Shown here piece by piece: positions 7,805-16,462 of a stretch of 47,787 bases of DNA. The translations under genes and the position numbers were made by a program. The DNA is taken from NCBI GenBank assembly GCA_030445695.1, contig JASUTF010000003.1, positions 1 through 47,787 on the forward strand, in the 5' to 3' direction. The DNA comes from Candidatus Iainarchaeum sp. (lineage in GTDB: Archaea > Iainarchaeota > Iainarchaeia > JAADDC01). Numbering within the stretch: the first letter of the stretch is position 1; every line of letters begins with the position of its first letter. The notes below the pieces were generated by a model that worked only from the letters and a program-made list of their open reading frames with translations, searched no databases and was not told the origin of the DNA.

Positions 7805-8857
7805 TCATTCCCTCAGCCGCACCGCCCTGACGTAACCACGGACGTTGAGGCGGCGGGTCTCCACAACACCCAAGGATTCCAGCTCCTTTATGTAGTTTCG
7901 GAACGCACGGAGCGTTATCTTATCCGCCCTGCGAACGTACTCCTCATACAGCTCCTTCACGGTGAGCTCTCCCCTCTCGCGGAGGATCTCCACGATGGGG
8001 ATGAACTTGGGGTCCACCGACTCGTGGCGCGACGACTTTATGAGCCCCTCAACGCGGCGCACGTGCTCAGGGGTTATTCTATCGGCACCTTCCCGCTCCG
8101 CAAGGACAGCCGCCTCGTAGAGGCAGGAGATTGCTGCCCTGGCGTCGCCGCCCCGCTTCCAGCCGATGGCTGCACAGAGGCCGATTACGTTCTCGTCATA
8201 CGTCCCCTCCGCCAGAGCGATTTTTGCCCTCTCGCGCAGGATGTCCTTGAGCTGGGGAACAGTGTACGGCGAGAACTCCACCTTTCTTGAGAAGAGCGTC
8301 GAGTATATGCGCGGGTCCAGGCGGTAGACGAAGGACTCGGAGTTGGCAATGGTGATGATGACCGTGGGGACTTCAAGAAACTCGTGGAGGCGGGAGAAAT
8401 CGTAGAGAACGTCGGTGGACTCCCTGGAGAGCCGGTCCACCTCGTCCAGAACAATCACGGCACCACGGGAGTCGTTGAGCCGGGCGAATATGCGGTCATA
8501 CGCCTCGTCCGGTGCCACACCCCTCCGGGGGACGGGTATGCGGAGCTCCTTGGCAAGGAAAGAGATGATGGAATACCTTGTGCGGTAGACCCAGCAGTTT
8601 ATGTATGTCTGGAACGTCAGGGGGGAGTAAGAAGAGAGTTCCCGGAGGATATAGCGGACGGATGCCGTTTTCCCCGTTCCCGGCGGGCCGACAACGAATA
8701 TATTCGAGGAGTGCCCAGTATCAAGCGCGTAGGATATTGCAGAGGCGATTTCCTTCATCTGTGCCTCACGGTGGGGGAGAACATCTGGAATGTAGTCCGT
8801 ATCGAGGACTTCCGGGCGGAGGAGGATTGTGGCACGGGGTTCCTCAAACAGGCCCAT
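7805..8857 (-). CDS. cdc6: Origin recognition/initiator protein Orc1/Cdc6
   Basis: AAA+ initiator that binds origins and loads MCM helicase. In 350 aa it has an N-terminal arginine-rich lead (MGLFEEPRATILLRPEVL), PHREAQM before the AAA+ domain, Walker A GPPGTGKT (57-64), Walker B VIVLDEVDRL (D138 and E139), a sensor-1 region around VPTVIITIANSESF, and a C-terminal winged helix (TVKELYEEYVRRADKITLRA...VETRRLNVRGYV). The ATG is leaderless, with ATTTATAAAT centred 23 nt upstream. No large intergenic origin-like region adjoins it: only 54 nt separate it from the ASCH gene. It shares the window with primase, GINS, PCNA and the GAN-type nuclease. Confidence 0.95.
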   Translation of the reverse strand: MGLFEEPRATILLRPEVLDTDYIPDVLPHREAQMKEIASAISYALDTGHSSNIFVVGPPGTGKTASVRYILRELSSYSPLTFQTYINCWVYRTRYSIISFLAKELRIPVPRRGVAPDEAYDRIFARLNDSRGAVIVLDEVDRLSRESTDVLYDFSRLHEFLEVPTVIITIANSESFVYRLDPRIYSTLFSRKVEFSPYTVPQLKDILRERAKIALAEGTYDENVIGLCAAIGWKRGGDARAAISCLYEAAVLAEREGADRITPEHVRRVEGLIKSSRHESVDPKFIPIVEILRERGELTVKELYEEYVRRADKITLRAFRNYIKELESLGVVETRRLNVRGYVRAVRLRE

Positions 8858-8875
8858 GAAGAAAAAGGGAAGGGG

Positions 8876-8885
8876 ATTTATAAAT
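8876..8885 (-). promoter_or_regulatory. TATA box of the orc1/cdc6 gene
   Basis: ATTTATAAAT, a self-complementary box, is centred about 23 nt before the Orc1/Cdc6 ATG, consistent with a leaderless transcript. The gene on the other side (ASCH) runs in the same direction and ends just upstream. Confidence 0.65.
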
Positions 8886-8911
8886 TAGTGGTTGTTACGT
8901 CTTTCCGCTGA

Positions 8912-9220
8912 TCAACGGAGGAGCTTCCAGCGAATGACTGTAACGGGAGAATCGGGGGTAATATCGGGGTATATGCGGCGCAGGTGCTTTATGAGTGCGT
9001 TGAGCGACTTGAAGCCCTCCATTTTTATCTCGTGCTCCGATAGTTCCCTGAGCTTCTTGACGTAGACGTGCGTGATCTTGGCGCGGGCGATGGGCTTTCC
9101 CCGGACGGCCAGAAAGACGATGTTTCCTGGACGAACGTCGTAAGATCTTCCGTATCGGATGGTGATCCTCTTTTTCCCCGAGAGGACGTCCCTCTCATAC
9201 TCGGGGCGGAAATGGAGCAT
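8912..9220 (-). CDS. ASCH-domain (PUA-like) RNA-associated protein
   Basis: Small protein of 102 aa with the ASCH fold: MLHFRPEYERDVLSGKKRIT is the N-terminal helix/strand with the GKK signature, followed by IRYGRSYDVRPGNIVFLAVR and the strand IARAKITHVYVKKLRELSEH. ASCH proteins are PUA-related and are thought to bind RNA; some are amidohydrolases or RNA-cleaving enzymes. The start ATG (9220) forms the TGATG junction with the tmcA stop; a GTG one codon earlier (9223) is possible. Its operon partner acetylates tRNA or rRNA, so a role in RNA metabolism is reasonable but unproven. Confidence 0.85.
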   Translation of the reverse strand: MLHFRPEYERDVLSGKKRITIRYGRSYDVRPGNIVFLAVRGKPIARAKITHVYVKKLRELSEHEIKMEGFKSLNALIKHLRRIYPDITPDSPVTVIRWKLLR

Positions 9221-11502
9221 CACGATACTTCACCCAGGTACCATCTCGCCAGCCCGTAGAGGATCCTGTCGAGACGGCGCGCCACCTTCATGGGATCCTT
9301 GCCAAAGACGTCGCCGACGCCCTTCCACGTCCTCTTCTTCAGCACCTTCTCAATGAGGTATAAACGGTCCTTCTCCTCCATAGGGGGCTCCATCTTGCCG
9401 ATGAAGTAGTTGATGGTCATCCGGTATATGACCTCGGAGAGGGCGTCATAGTGCAGGCCACCCTCCACCATTCGCTTTAACTTCCTCTTCTCGGGGGTCG
9501 TCAGGTCGAGCGGGACGTCCCTCTTCTCGCCGGAAGAGAAGAGGAGAAGGGCAACCCGCGCCTCCATGTTCCTGTAGAAGTTGTCCAGCTCGTATGCGAG
9601 GCGCAACTTCATGCCGAAGTTTGAAACGTTCACTATGTCCTTGATGGCCGGACGCAGCGGGTAGAGAACCGCCGTGGAGTACTCTCCCGACTCGGGGTTG
9701 CGTTTCGGCGAGACGTGCACAGGGATAAACCCGTTCTTCATCCAGAAGCGGAGGAGCATGTCAGAGGAGCCGAAAACAGCCCCCACCCACGCATAGTCAT
9801 TATCTCTGGCGTAATCAATGAGGTTCTTCAGGGCAAACGACCCGATGCCCTTCCCCTGGAGTTCGGGGTGCGTGGCGATCCTCACCACGCGGAGGCCCTT
9901 GGCACGGGCGAAGTTGTCGTATCCGTAATACTTCAGCATGAGGTCGGGGATTATGTTGCCCTGGACGATCTCCCCCTCCTTGAGGAGGTCAATGACCGCC
10001 TTCGGAAGGCCGCCCTCTTCGGCTATCTGGAGGGAACAGACGATCTTTCCGGACTCCGTTCTAACGGCGAAGGCGTTCTGGTTAGGGGCGTCTGCAAGTA
10101 TTGCAACGTCGCGCGGGTTGTTTCTGTAGTGCGCGTAAACGTATATGCCGATGAACTGGCGGAGCGTTTCCTCGTCCTCGAGGAAGAGCTTCTCAACGTC
10201 CAGTTTCTCAAATACCAGACGGCCCTCTGCCACCTGCTTCAGATCTTCCTCCGTCAGGTCGGCCGGCTCGGCGTCGAGGAGGAAAACGTCGTAGAGCCAT
10301 TGCTCGATGGGGTCGCCCTCGCCGTAGCGGATCGGCTCGCTCATGCGGAGTGTTTTCACCTCGAACTTCTCCTGCAACGCCGGGAGAAAGCGGTACTGGA
10401 AGAGGCGGCCCGTTCCCTCGTAACCGTGGGTTGTAGTAGCGAAAACGATGCGTTTGTAACGCTGCATGAACGAGCGGAGTATGGACACGTATATGCCCGC
10501 CGCCTCGTCCACTACCAGTATATCCGCCTTCCTCTCCACCGCCTCCAGCGGCTCAAGGAAAACGACTTCTCCACCCTCCTTAACGCTAATTTCCCGCTTC
10601 TTCTCCTTGTACTCCTTTCCAAGCGCCTCAAGACCCGTCCTGATGAACCTGAACACCTCTTCGGCGTTCTGGAAGGAGGGAGCGGTCACAACGACCTTCC
10701 ACTTCTTGGAAGAGAGTATTCCGGCAAGGGCAAGACCCATGGCCGCCGATTTCCCCCTTCCCCTGTCTGCAAGTATGACGTAGGCGTGCTTCTTCGCCTT
10801 CGGGACGTTCTCAAGGGCATGGATAACGTCGATCTGATCCTGCGTCAGGGCGAGTTGATATATCTCATCGGGGAATTCGTGCTCCTTGGGTATCTTCAGC
10901 TTCCTTTTCCTCTTCTTTGCCTTCTTCTCCTTCGGGAGTTTAACGGGCTTCCCCTCGTCGGAGAGGATGTATATTCCGTCGTGCTCGAAGAGCTTCTTAA
11001 CAACGCGGTTGAGGAAGATGTCCCTGCAGTCCTTCACGGAGTATGGAGGGGTAACGACGTACTGTTCATGGAAGAAGAGTTTGGAAGATGCCCACTTCGG
11101 GAGTTCAGGGACGAGTAGGACAATAACGCCGGGGCCGCGAACCGTCTCGACGATGATGCCTATGTCCCGGGGCGGGAAGTTCTCGTACGCGTCCAGAACG
11201 AGAACATCGTATGTGCGCCCCAGAACGGAGGAAGCAATGGCGAATGGCTTCTTCTGGACGAGGTACCCGAGGCCGTGAACGTTACGGGCAAACTCCTTGA
11301 ATCGACGTTCCCCGATGTCCGACTCCTTGGGGAACTCCGCAAAGTAGAGGAGATCCCTTCCGACGAAGTCCCTCGCCTCGCGTAGGATCTGCCCCACTAC
11401 CTTCATGCCCTTCTTCCAGTCGCCGGATATGACGAAGAGCCGCCTCTGACGTGTAGCCGCAGCCGTCTCGAGTGCCTTCCTCACAAATTCCATGTCACTC
11501 AC
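9220..11502 (-). CDS. tmcA: tRNA(Met) cytidine acetyltransferase TmcA
   Basis: Large modular enzyme that makes N4-acetylcytidine in tRNA and, in many archaea, rRNA, using acetyl-CoA and ATP. In 760 aa it has an N-terminal DUF1726-type domain (1-170), a lysine-rich linker (KKAKKRKRKLK), a helicase-like domain with Walker A ADRGRGKS (245-252) and Walker B ILVVDEAAGI (328-337), and a GNAT domain with RIATHPELQGKGIGS (541-555) as the acetyl-CoA loop, then a helical tRNA-binding tail. Its start overlaps the end of the upstream membrane protein by 8 nt and its stop overlaps the ASCH start, forming a three-gene operon. Confidence 0.95.
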   Translation of the reverse strand: MSDMEFVRKALETAAATRQRRLFVISGDWKKGMKVVGQILREARDFVGRDLLYFAEFPKESDIGERRFKEFARNVHGLGYLVQKKPFAIASSVLGRTYDVLVLDAYENFPPRDIGIIVETVRGPGVIVLLVPELPKWASSKLFFHEQYVVTPPYSVKDCRDIFLNRVVKKLFEHDGIYILSDEGKPVKLPKEKKAKKRKRKLKIPKEHEFPDEIYQLALTQDQIDVIHALENVPKAKKHAYVILADRGRGKSAAMGLALAGILSSKKWKVVVTAPSFQNAEEVFRFIRTGLEALGKEYKEKKREISVKEGGEVVFLEPLEAVERKADILVVDEAAGIYVSILRSFMQRYKRIVFATTTHGYEGTGRLFQYRFLPALQEKFEVKTLRMSEPIRYGEGDPIEQWLYDVFLLDAEPADLTEEDLKQVAEGRLVFEKLDVEKLFLEDEETLRQFIGIYVYAHYRNNPRDVAILADAPNQNAFAVRTESGKIVCSLQIAEEGGLPKAVIDLLKEGEIVQGNIIPDLMLKYYGYDNFARAKGLRVVRIATHPELQGKGIGSFALKNLIDYARDNDYAWVGAVFGSSDMLLRFWMKNGFIPVHVSPKRNPESGEYSTAVLYPLRPAIKDIVNVSNFGMKLRLAYELDNFYRNMEARVALLLFSSGEKRDVPLDLTTPEKRKLKRMVEGGLHYDALSEVIYRMTINYFIGKMEPPMEEKDRLYLIEKVLKKRTWKGVGDVFGKDPMKVARRLDRILYGLARWYLGEVS

Positions 11503-12256
11503 CGTGGGCGTCCGCTATGTAGACCTCCGTGATCACCGAGAGGGACAGAACAAAGGAGATCGCCTGGTAGAGGACCAGGAGGAAGTCAGATGCCCACGGA
11601 GCCCGGAGAGCAATGAAGTCAAAGATGTAGAGGAGAAGGGTGGTAACGATGGAGACGGCGAGCATGTAGAGGATGATACGGATCCAGCGTCTCCTGCCAA
11701 CGAGGACGCCGTCACGCAGTGCCTTGGAAACGGTGTCTGCATCGATGACGAGGGCTGCCATGGAGGGCGCGACCACCGGTGTGTAGACGAGGAGGAAGAT
11801 GAGGAAGAGGGCGAACATGACAGTAAGTAAAGATATGCTGTAGGAGAAGTAGAGCATGAGGGTGAAGAAAACGGACACCGGTGCAAAAACGATTATGGAA
11901 AGGATTATGAATGGGATCAGAACGTCAACGGCCCTCTTGAACGGGTTCTCGGGGTAGCCCACGCGTTTCTTGGCGATCCAGCCGATGACCACGAGTGACA
12001 GATACGTCATCAGGACTCCGTAGATGAGGACGGAGAGGAGGACAAGGGGGTCTGAGAGGGCGGAGAGGGCATCGTAGAATGCAGACCGCATGGCGAGCAG
12101 GGGATCGGGCGATGCAAGGATCGTGAAGAAGTATGACGACTGGACCTCCGCAAGAGCAGATCCGAAGGCGTAGAACATACCGTAGAGGAAGAGAATGACC
12201 ACCGCGAGCAGGCCCAGATCAAAGGCGTCCGCCAGAACCCTCTTGAAGACGGCCAT
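11495..12256 (-). CDS. Six-transmembrane membrane protein, family not resolved
   Basis: Hydrophobic protein of 253 aa with six predicted transmembrane segments (about 15-33, 68-92, 110-131, 140-162, 203-222 and 231-250). The segment AALVIDADTVSKALRDGVLVGRRRWIR before TM5 resembles a motif of DUF4013/DUF7847-like multipass proteins, in which a conserved amphipathic stretch precedes a membrane helix; the six-TM protein at 22470-23168 may be a distant relative. The ATG is leaderless with TATTTAAAT 27 nt upstream. It is the first gene of the tmcA operon, overlapping tmcA by 8 nt. Function unknown. Confidence 0.75.
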   Translation of the reverse strand: MAVFKRVLADAFDLGLLAVVILFLYGMFYAFGSALAEVQSSYFFTILASPDPLLAMRSAFYDALSALSDPLVLLSVLIYGVLMTYLSLVVIGWIAKKRVGYPENPFKRAVDVLIPFIILSIIVFAPVSVFFTLMLYFSYSISLLTVMFALFLIFLLVYTPVVAPSMAALVIDADTVSKALRDGVLVGRRRWIRIILYMLAVSIVTTLLLYIFDFIALRAPWASDFLLVLYQAISFVLSLSVITEVYIADAHGE

Positions 12257-12278
12257 CAGAGAAAATACGCCCCGGAAG

Positions 12279-12287
12279 TATTTAAAT
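12279..12287 (-). promoter_or_regulatory. TATA box for the six-TM protein-tmcA operon
   Basis: TATTTAAAT lies 27 nt upstream (centre to ATG) of the minus-strand start at 12256. A separate ATTTATAAAC box 20 nt away (12301-12310) faces the plus-strand acidic gene, so this divergent pair uses two boxes. Confidence 0.6.
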
Positions 12288-12337
12288 GCGCAAGCACGAG
12301 ATTTATAAACTCTACTCCGCCGTTGATAGCGATCGCC

Positions 12338-12496
12338 ATGGTGGAGGAGGAGAAGGAGAAGGAAGAGTACTACGAGGGTGAGGAGATCGACGAGGAAGAG
12401 TGGGAAGAAGAGGACTGGGACGAGGAAGAGTGGGACGAGGACTGGGACGAAGATGAGGACATAGAGGACGAGGACTACGACGAGGAAGAGTGGTAA
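12338..12496 (+). CDS. Tiny highly acidic, tryptophan-rich protein
   Basis: A 52-residue reading frame in which 37 residues are Asp or Glu, only two are Lys, and five are Trp (positions 22, 27, 32, 36 and 52) set in EEEW, EEDW and EDW contexts. It starts at ATG 12338, preceded by ATTTATAAAC about 32 nt upstream, and ends at TAA 12496, overlapping the end of the convergent primase-like gene by 22 nt. No family is recognised. The promoter and the non-random Trp spacing argue for a real gene; low complexity argues for caution. Possible roles are a DNA-mimicking or charge-based binding protein, but this is speculation. Confidence 0.55.
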   Translation: MVEEEKEKEEYYEGEEIDEEEWEEEDWDEEEWDEDWDEDEDIEDEDYDEEEW

Positions 12497-13218
12497 GGGT
12501 CAAATTCTTCCAACTTCTTCCTACTGACGGGCAGCACAACAAGGCCGGAGATGCCGTTCAGCGTATACGGTAGACGGGCCAGGGAAACGCCGCCCGCGGT
12601 CACGGGAACGTCCACACCGTATGAGGCGTAGCGTCTTGCAAGTTCCACCCGCTCCTCTATAGTATAGAGGAACGTGTCCTCATCGCGGACGTGGATGTGG
12701 AAACCCCTGCCAGAGAAGACGATGCGTAAACGGGAGAACTCCTCGGCCAGGGCATCATAAAGGCGGATCACAGCATCTTTAACGGCGGGGAACTCCTCGG
12801 GGCCCACCTCATCACGCCTTTTCCCGGTCACCCTTTCCGGATCAACGTCGAACATCAGCTCCTGGCCCAGATAGTTGGGGCAGCGTTCGCATAGGTTCCT
12901 ACGCCTGAAGAACTTCAGGGGGCAGCCATAGCAGTATTCGGGGTCGGAAACAACGTTCCTCCAGTAATAGACGCCCTCCGGCAGGTATTTCAGGAGCTTG
13001 GCACGCAGGGCCTTGGGGTTCCGCACGTTCCGGAGATACACCATCCTGTATCCCTGCCGAACGAGGGAGAGCATGCGGTCAGTTGCTATACGCGTGTACC
13101 AGCCGGGGTTTATGGCAAAAACAGGGGTTGCAGATATGGTTCGGGCCCACGAGAAGGCATTCCGTGCATCGAAGGATCTGTAGAAGACCCTCCTCTCCTC
13201 GAGTGTGGGGGGAGGCAC
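12475..13218 (-). CDS. PriS-like archaeo-eukaryotic primase superfamily protein
   Basis: Protein of 247 aa related to the primase catalytic subunit but distinct from PriS at 1205-2455. It has a Cys4 cluster (C96, C99, C110, C113; CYGC and CERC) placed before the catalytic pair LMFDVDPERV (D124 and D126), then IVFSGRGFHIHV (166-177), the SxGxH-type nucleotide-binding motif. In PriS the zinc knuckle follows the acidic pair, so this is a different subfamily. The leaderless GTG at 13218 has a TATATAT box 27 nt upstream. It is divergent from the Lhr helicase, a pairing that suggests a role in repair or replication restart; this is inference. Its 3' end overlaps the acidic gene. Confidence 0.8.
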   Translation of the reverse strand: MPPPTLEERRVFYRSFDARNAFSWARTISATPVFAINPGWYTRIATDRMLSLVRQGYRMVYLRNVRNPKALRAKLLKYLPEGVYYWRNVVSDPEYCYGCPLKFFRRRNLCERCPNYLGQELMFDVDPERVTGKRRDEVGPEEFPAVKDAVIRLYDALAEEFSRLRIVFSGRGFHIHVRDEDTFLYTIEERVELARRYASYGVDVPVTAGGVSLARLPYTLNGISGLVVLPVSRKKLEEFDPYHSSSS

Positions 13219-13248
13219 AATAGATAATGGTTTCCGGGGGAAATATAT

Positions 13249-15990
13249 ATGGTGAACGGGGAGGAAAAGATCCTTGAACTCTGGAAGAAGCGGGGCCTCA
13301 GGGAGCCCACAGAGGTGCAGAAGAGAGCATACCCCCTCATACGCAGTAGCAAGAATGTCCTGATCATCGCACCGACGGGCTCCGGGAAAACGGAGGCAGC
13401 CCTCATTCCCGTGCTTGCAGAGATGCTGAACACGGAAGCGAGACCTGTGACGCTGTTATACATAACTCCCCTCCGCGCCCTGAACCGCGATATGCTGGAA
13501 CGCATACGGTGGTGGGGAGAACATCTGGGGTTCCGCGTGGACGTCCGGCACGGGGACACAACCCAGTACAGGCGATCCAAGCAGGCCCGCGAGCCGCCAC
13601 ACATACTCATAACGACGCCCGAGTCGCTGCAGGCCATGCTCCCCGCGGAGAAGATGGGAGCACACCTGAGGAACGTGAAATACGTCATAATCGACGAGAT
13701 ACACGAGCTGGTGGGGGAGAAGCGAGGATACCAGCTGGCCATTGCCCTGGAGCGGCTCAGGGAGAAGACGGGGCACGAGTTCCAGAGAATAGGGCTCTCG
13801 GCAACCGTGGGTTCCCCCGATCTCGTGGCACACTTCCTGGGCGGGAAAGGGCGAAGCGTGGAGATCGTGGACGTTTCCATGGAGAAAGATTACCGCATAA
13901 CCGTGACATACCCCACGCCAGACAGGAAGATGCGGGAGGAGGCGAAGAAGCTCGGGCTCTCCCCAGACGTCTACGCACGCGTTCTGAAGCTGAAGGAAAT
14001 CGTGGAGCGGCACAGGCAGGTAATCACCTTCGTGAACACGAGGAACATGGCGGAACAGTTGTCCCTGTATTTCTCGGCGTTCCACGACAGGACAGACGTG
14101 CATCACTCATCCCTGTCGAGGGACGTGCGCCTTTCCGTTGAGAAAACGTTCAAGTCGGGCGAGATAAAACACCTCATTGCGACGTCATCCATGGAGCTGG
14201 GCATAGACGTGGGGGAAGTGGACGCCGTGGTCCAGTACGGATCCCCGAGGCAGGTGACCCGGCTAATCCAGAGGGTGGGGCGTTCGGGGCACAGGTGGGA
14301 CCGCCCATCCATCGGATACATCATTGCCCTGGACGGAAACGATTTCGTGGAGGCAGCCGTGATTGCAAAACTCGCCACGAGGAAGCAGTTAGAGCCCATC
14401 GCGCAGGAGGAAAAGCCGTATGACGTCCTTGCACACCAGATCGCCGGCATCCTCATGGACTGGGGGGAGATAGACATAAGGGAGGCATACGAGATCGTGC
14501 GCCGGGCCCAGCCCTATGAGAACCTGAGCGAGGAGGAGTTCTGGGAGGTTGTAAAGCAGCTGGAGTCGGAGCGCTTCCTTCGGGTGAGGGGAGACAGGAT
14601 CACCAAGTCAAGGGACACGTGGAGGTATTATTACTACAACCTGAGCATGATCCCCGACGAGGAGCGATTCTACGTGGTGGACACCATAAGCGGCAAGCGT
14701 GTGGCCACGCTGGACGAGGACTTCGTCACATCATACCTGGAAAACGGCGTCGTCTTCGTGGTCAAGGGCCGACCGTGGCGTGTGGTCACCATAGAGGACA
14801 AGAACGTCTACGTGGAGCCGTCTGAGAGTTTGGTGGGAGCAATACCGGCGTGGATAGGCGAGATGATTCCCGTGGAGAAGAGTGTGGCGGAGGAGGTCTG
14901 GCGCGAGCGGAGGAGAATCGGAAAGGGCATGGAGACCATAGGGGACGTGGCCAGCGTGACGGACATCGACAAGGTGCGGGAGCTCTTCAGGGACGTTCCG
15001 GGGGAGAACGAGGTACTAATAGAGAAGAGTGAAGAATATGTAGTCATACACGTCCCCCTCGGCTCTAAAGGAAATACAACGCTCTCCCGGCTGATAGCAG
15101 CCGAGATATCGAGGAGGTATGGCATGCCCGTTCGCGTGTTCTCCTCCCCCTACGCAATAGTCATCGAGTTCCCCGCCCCGGGTTTCCCCGTGGAGGAGGT
15201 TGAAAAGATCCTGAAGACGGTGGACCCGGAGGTGCTCGACATCATACTGGAAAACCACATAGCCAAGACGAATCTCTTCAAGTGGCGGTTCATACACGTG
15301 GCAAAGCGGTTTGGCCTCATATCAAAGAACGCAAAACTGGACAGGATAAACGTGCGCCGGCTCGTTGATGCCCTTACTGATTCTCCTGTCTACCGCGAGA
15401 CGCTGAAGGAGCTCTACGCGGAGAAACTCGACGTGGACGCCGTGAAGGAACTCCTGGAAGACATACGTGCTGGGAAGCGGAAGATCACAATACGGGATGG
15501 TATAGGTAAAATAGGAAAGATGGAGCTCTCGCGGGCGCTCCAGGTCCCCGAACTCGTGAGCCCTGACACGCCGGAGCACACCATCGTGGAACTCTTCAAG
15601 CAAAGGGTCTTAGAGAAGAAGGTAACGCTCATGTGCATCTCCTGCGGCGCCGAACACGTATACAAGGTGTCAGAGGTGCCGGAGCAGCCGAAGTGCCCGA
15701 GATGCGGATCCCCCCTCGTCGCGGTGGTCCACAACGTGGAGAAGGCAAGGGAGATATTGAAGAAAAAGAAGCTAAGCAGGGCAGACGAGAGGAAGATGAC
15801 TGACTTGATTAGGAGCGCGGAACTGGTAAAGGAGTTCGGCAAGAAGGCAGTCATAGCGATGGCGGTAACGGGGATCGGCTCGCAGACAGCGGCACGCATC
15901 TTGAGAGTCCCCTACAGCGAGGAGGAGTTCTGGAAGGCACTTCTGGACGCGGAAAGGAACTACTACAGGACAAAGATGTTCTGGGGCTAG
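13249..15990 (+). CDS. lhr: Lhr-type superfamily 2 DNA helicase
   Basis: ATP-dependent 3'-5' helicase of 913 aa acting in DNA repair or recombination. Helicase motif I is APTGSGKTEAAL, motif II VIIDEIHEL (a DEIH box), motif III LSATVGSP, and motif VI QRVGRSGHR, followed by a winged helix and the Lhr core. The last 150 residues hold a zinc ribbon (CISCG and CPRCGSP) followed by a helical tail, seen in a subset of archaeal Lhr proteins. Start ATG 13249 has GTG as its second codon, so GTG 13252 is an alternative. It is divergent from the primase-like gene with a 31-nt start-to-start distance and ends by overlapping the convergent gene by 4 nt. Confidence 0.93.
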   Translation: MVNGEEKILELWKKRGLREPTEVQKRAYPLIRSSKNVLIIAPTGSGKTEAALIPVLAEMLNTEARPVTLLYITPLRALNRDMLERIRWWGEHLGFRVDVRHGDTTQYRRSKQAREPPHILITTPESLQAMLPAEKMGAHLRNVKYVIIDEIHELVGEKRGYQLAIALERLREKTGHEFQRIGLSATVGSPDLVAHFLGGKGRSVEIVDVSMEKDYRITVTYPTPDRKMREEAKKLGLSPDVYARVLKLKEIVERHRQVITFVNTRNMAEQLSLYFSAFHDRTDVHHSSLSRDVRLSVEKTFKSGEIKHLIATSSMELGIDVGEVDAVVQYGSPRQVTRLIQRVGRSGHRWDRPSIGYIIALDGNDFVEAAVIAKLATRKQLEPIAQEEKPYDVLAHQIAGILMDWGEIDIREAYEIVRRAQPYENLSEEEFWEVVKQLESERFLRVRGDRITKSRDTWRYYYYNLSMIPDEERFYVVDTISGKRVATLDEDFVTSYLENGVVFVVKGRPWRVVTIEDKNVYVEPSESLVGAIPAWIGEMIPVEKSVAEEVWRERRRIGKGMETIGDVASVTDIDKVRELFRDVPGENEVLIEKSEEYVVIHVPLGSKGNTTLSRLIAAEISRRYGMPVRVFSSPYAIVIEFPAPGFPVEEVEKILKTVDPEVLDIILENHIAKTNLFKWRFIHVAKRFGLISKNAKLDRINVRRLVDALTDSPVYRETLKELYAEKLDVDAVKELLEDIRAGKRKITIRDGIGKIGKMELSRALQVPELVSPDTPEHTIVELFKQRVLEKKVTLMCISCGAEHVYKVSEVPEQPKCPRCGSPLVAVVHNVEKAREILKKKKLSRADERKMTDLIRSAELVKEFGKKAVIAMAVTGIGSQTAARILRVPYSEEEFWKALLDAERNYYRTKMFWG

Positions 15991-16412
15991 CGGACAAGAA
16001 CGACGAGGCGGTTTCCCTCGCGATCTGGATAGGCGTCGAGAAGGACAGAATTTCCATTCACGTCAAAATCCGCGGACAAATACCAGTTGCTCCCGTTCAC
16101 GAGCCGAACAACCTTGCCGCCACGGCTCTGGATCTCACTCACCAGTGCATCAGGGCCTCCGGGAACGGGGGAGTAGTAGAGGAAGTAGCGGCCGCCGGTG
16201 CTGTGGCGCATCACGAGGGACGCGTCGGGATAGGCGGAAGTCACGATCCCGTGGGCAAAAACTTCTAAAGGGGCGACGGGGCGAATGGGCACGGGCTTTT
16301 CTTCAGAAGAAAGGACGGAATAACCAGTGATACGTATTTGGGGAGCGAGGCGCCAGGCAGCATAGACAACGACAAGGAGGAGTAGGATCTTTACTATGCG
16401 GGGGACGTGCAT
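15987..16412 (-). CDS. Membrane-anchored extracytoplasmic protein
   Basis: Protein of 141 aa with an N-terminal signal anchor (IVKILLLLVVVYAAWRLAP) and an exported domain of about 120 residues without cysteines. The segment ALVSEIQSRGGKVVRLVNGS and the SNWYLSADFDVNGN strand give it a small alpha/beta look, but I recognise no family. The ATG at 16412 is 51 nt from the divergent DTD2 start, with a weak A+T-rich box between. It ends 4 nt inside the Lhr gene (convergent). Confidence 0.65.
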   Translation of the reverse strand: MHVPRIVKILLLLVVVYAAWRLAPQIRITGYSVLSSEEKPVPIRPVAPLEVFAHGIVTSAYPDASLVMRHSTGGRYFLYYSPVPGGPDALVSEIQSRGGKVVRLVNGSNWYLSADFDVNGNSVLLDAYPDREGNRLVVLVR

Positions 16413-16462
16413 GTAATGAAAACGCAGTTACGCATTTCAAGCATTTCGGAACGATTACCTAC

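Noticed and set aside
7732-7830. A 32-codon frame (MGDVDVAVYRGVVLEG start) between the GT-C-like gene and orc1
   Set aside because: It overlaps the 3' end of orc1 on the other strand, has no clear promoter, and resembles nothing; probably chance.
9715-11118. Long plus-strand frame of 467 codons
   Set aside because: It is antisense to tmcA and rich in repeated Leu/Glu/Val from codon bias; tmcA has all its family motifs.
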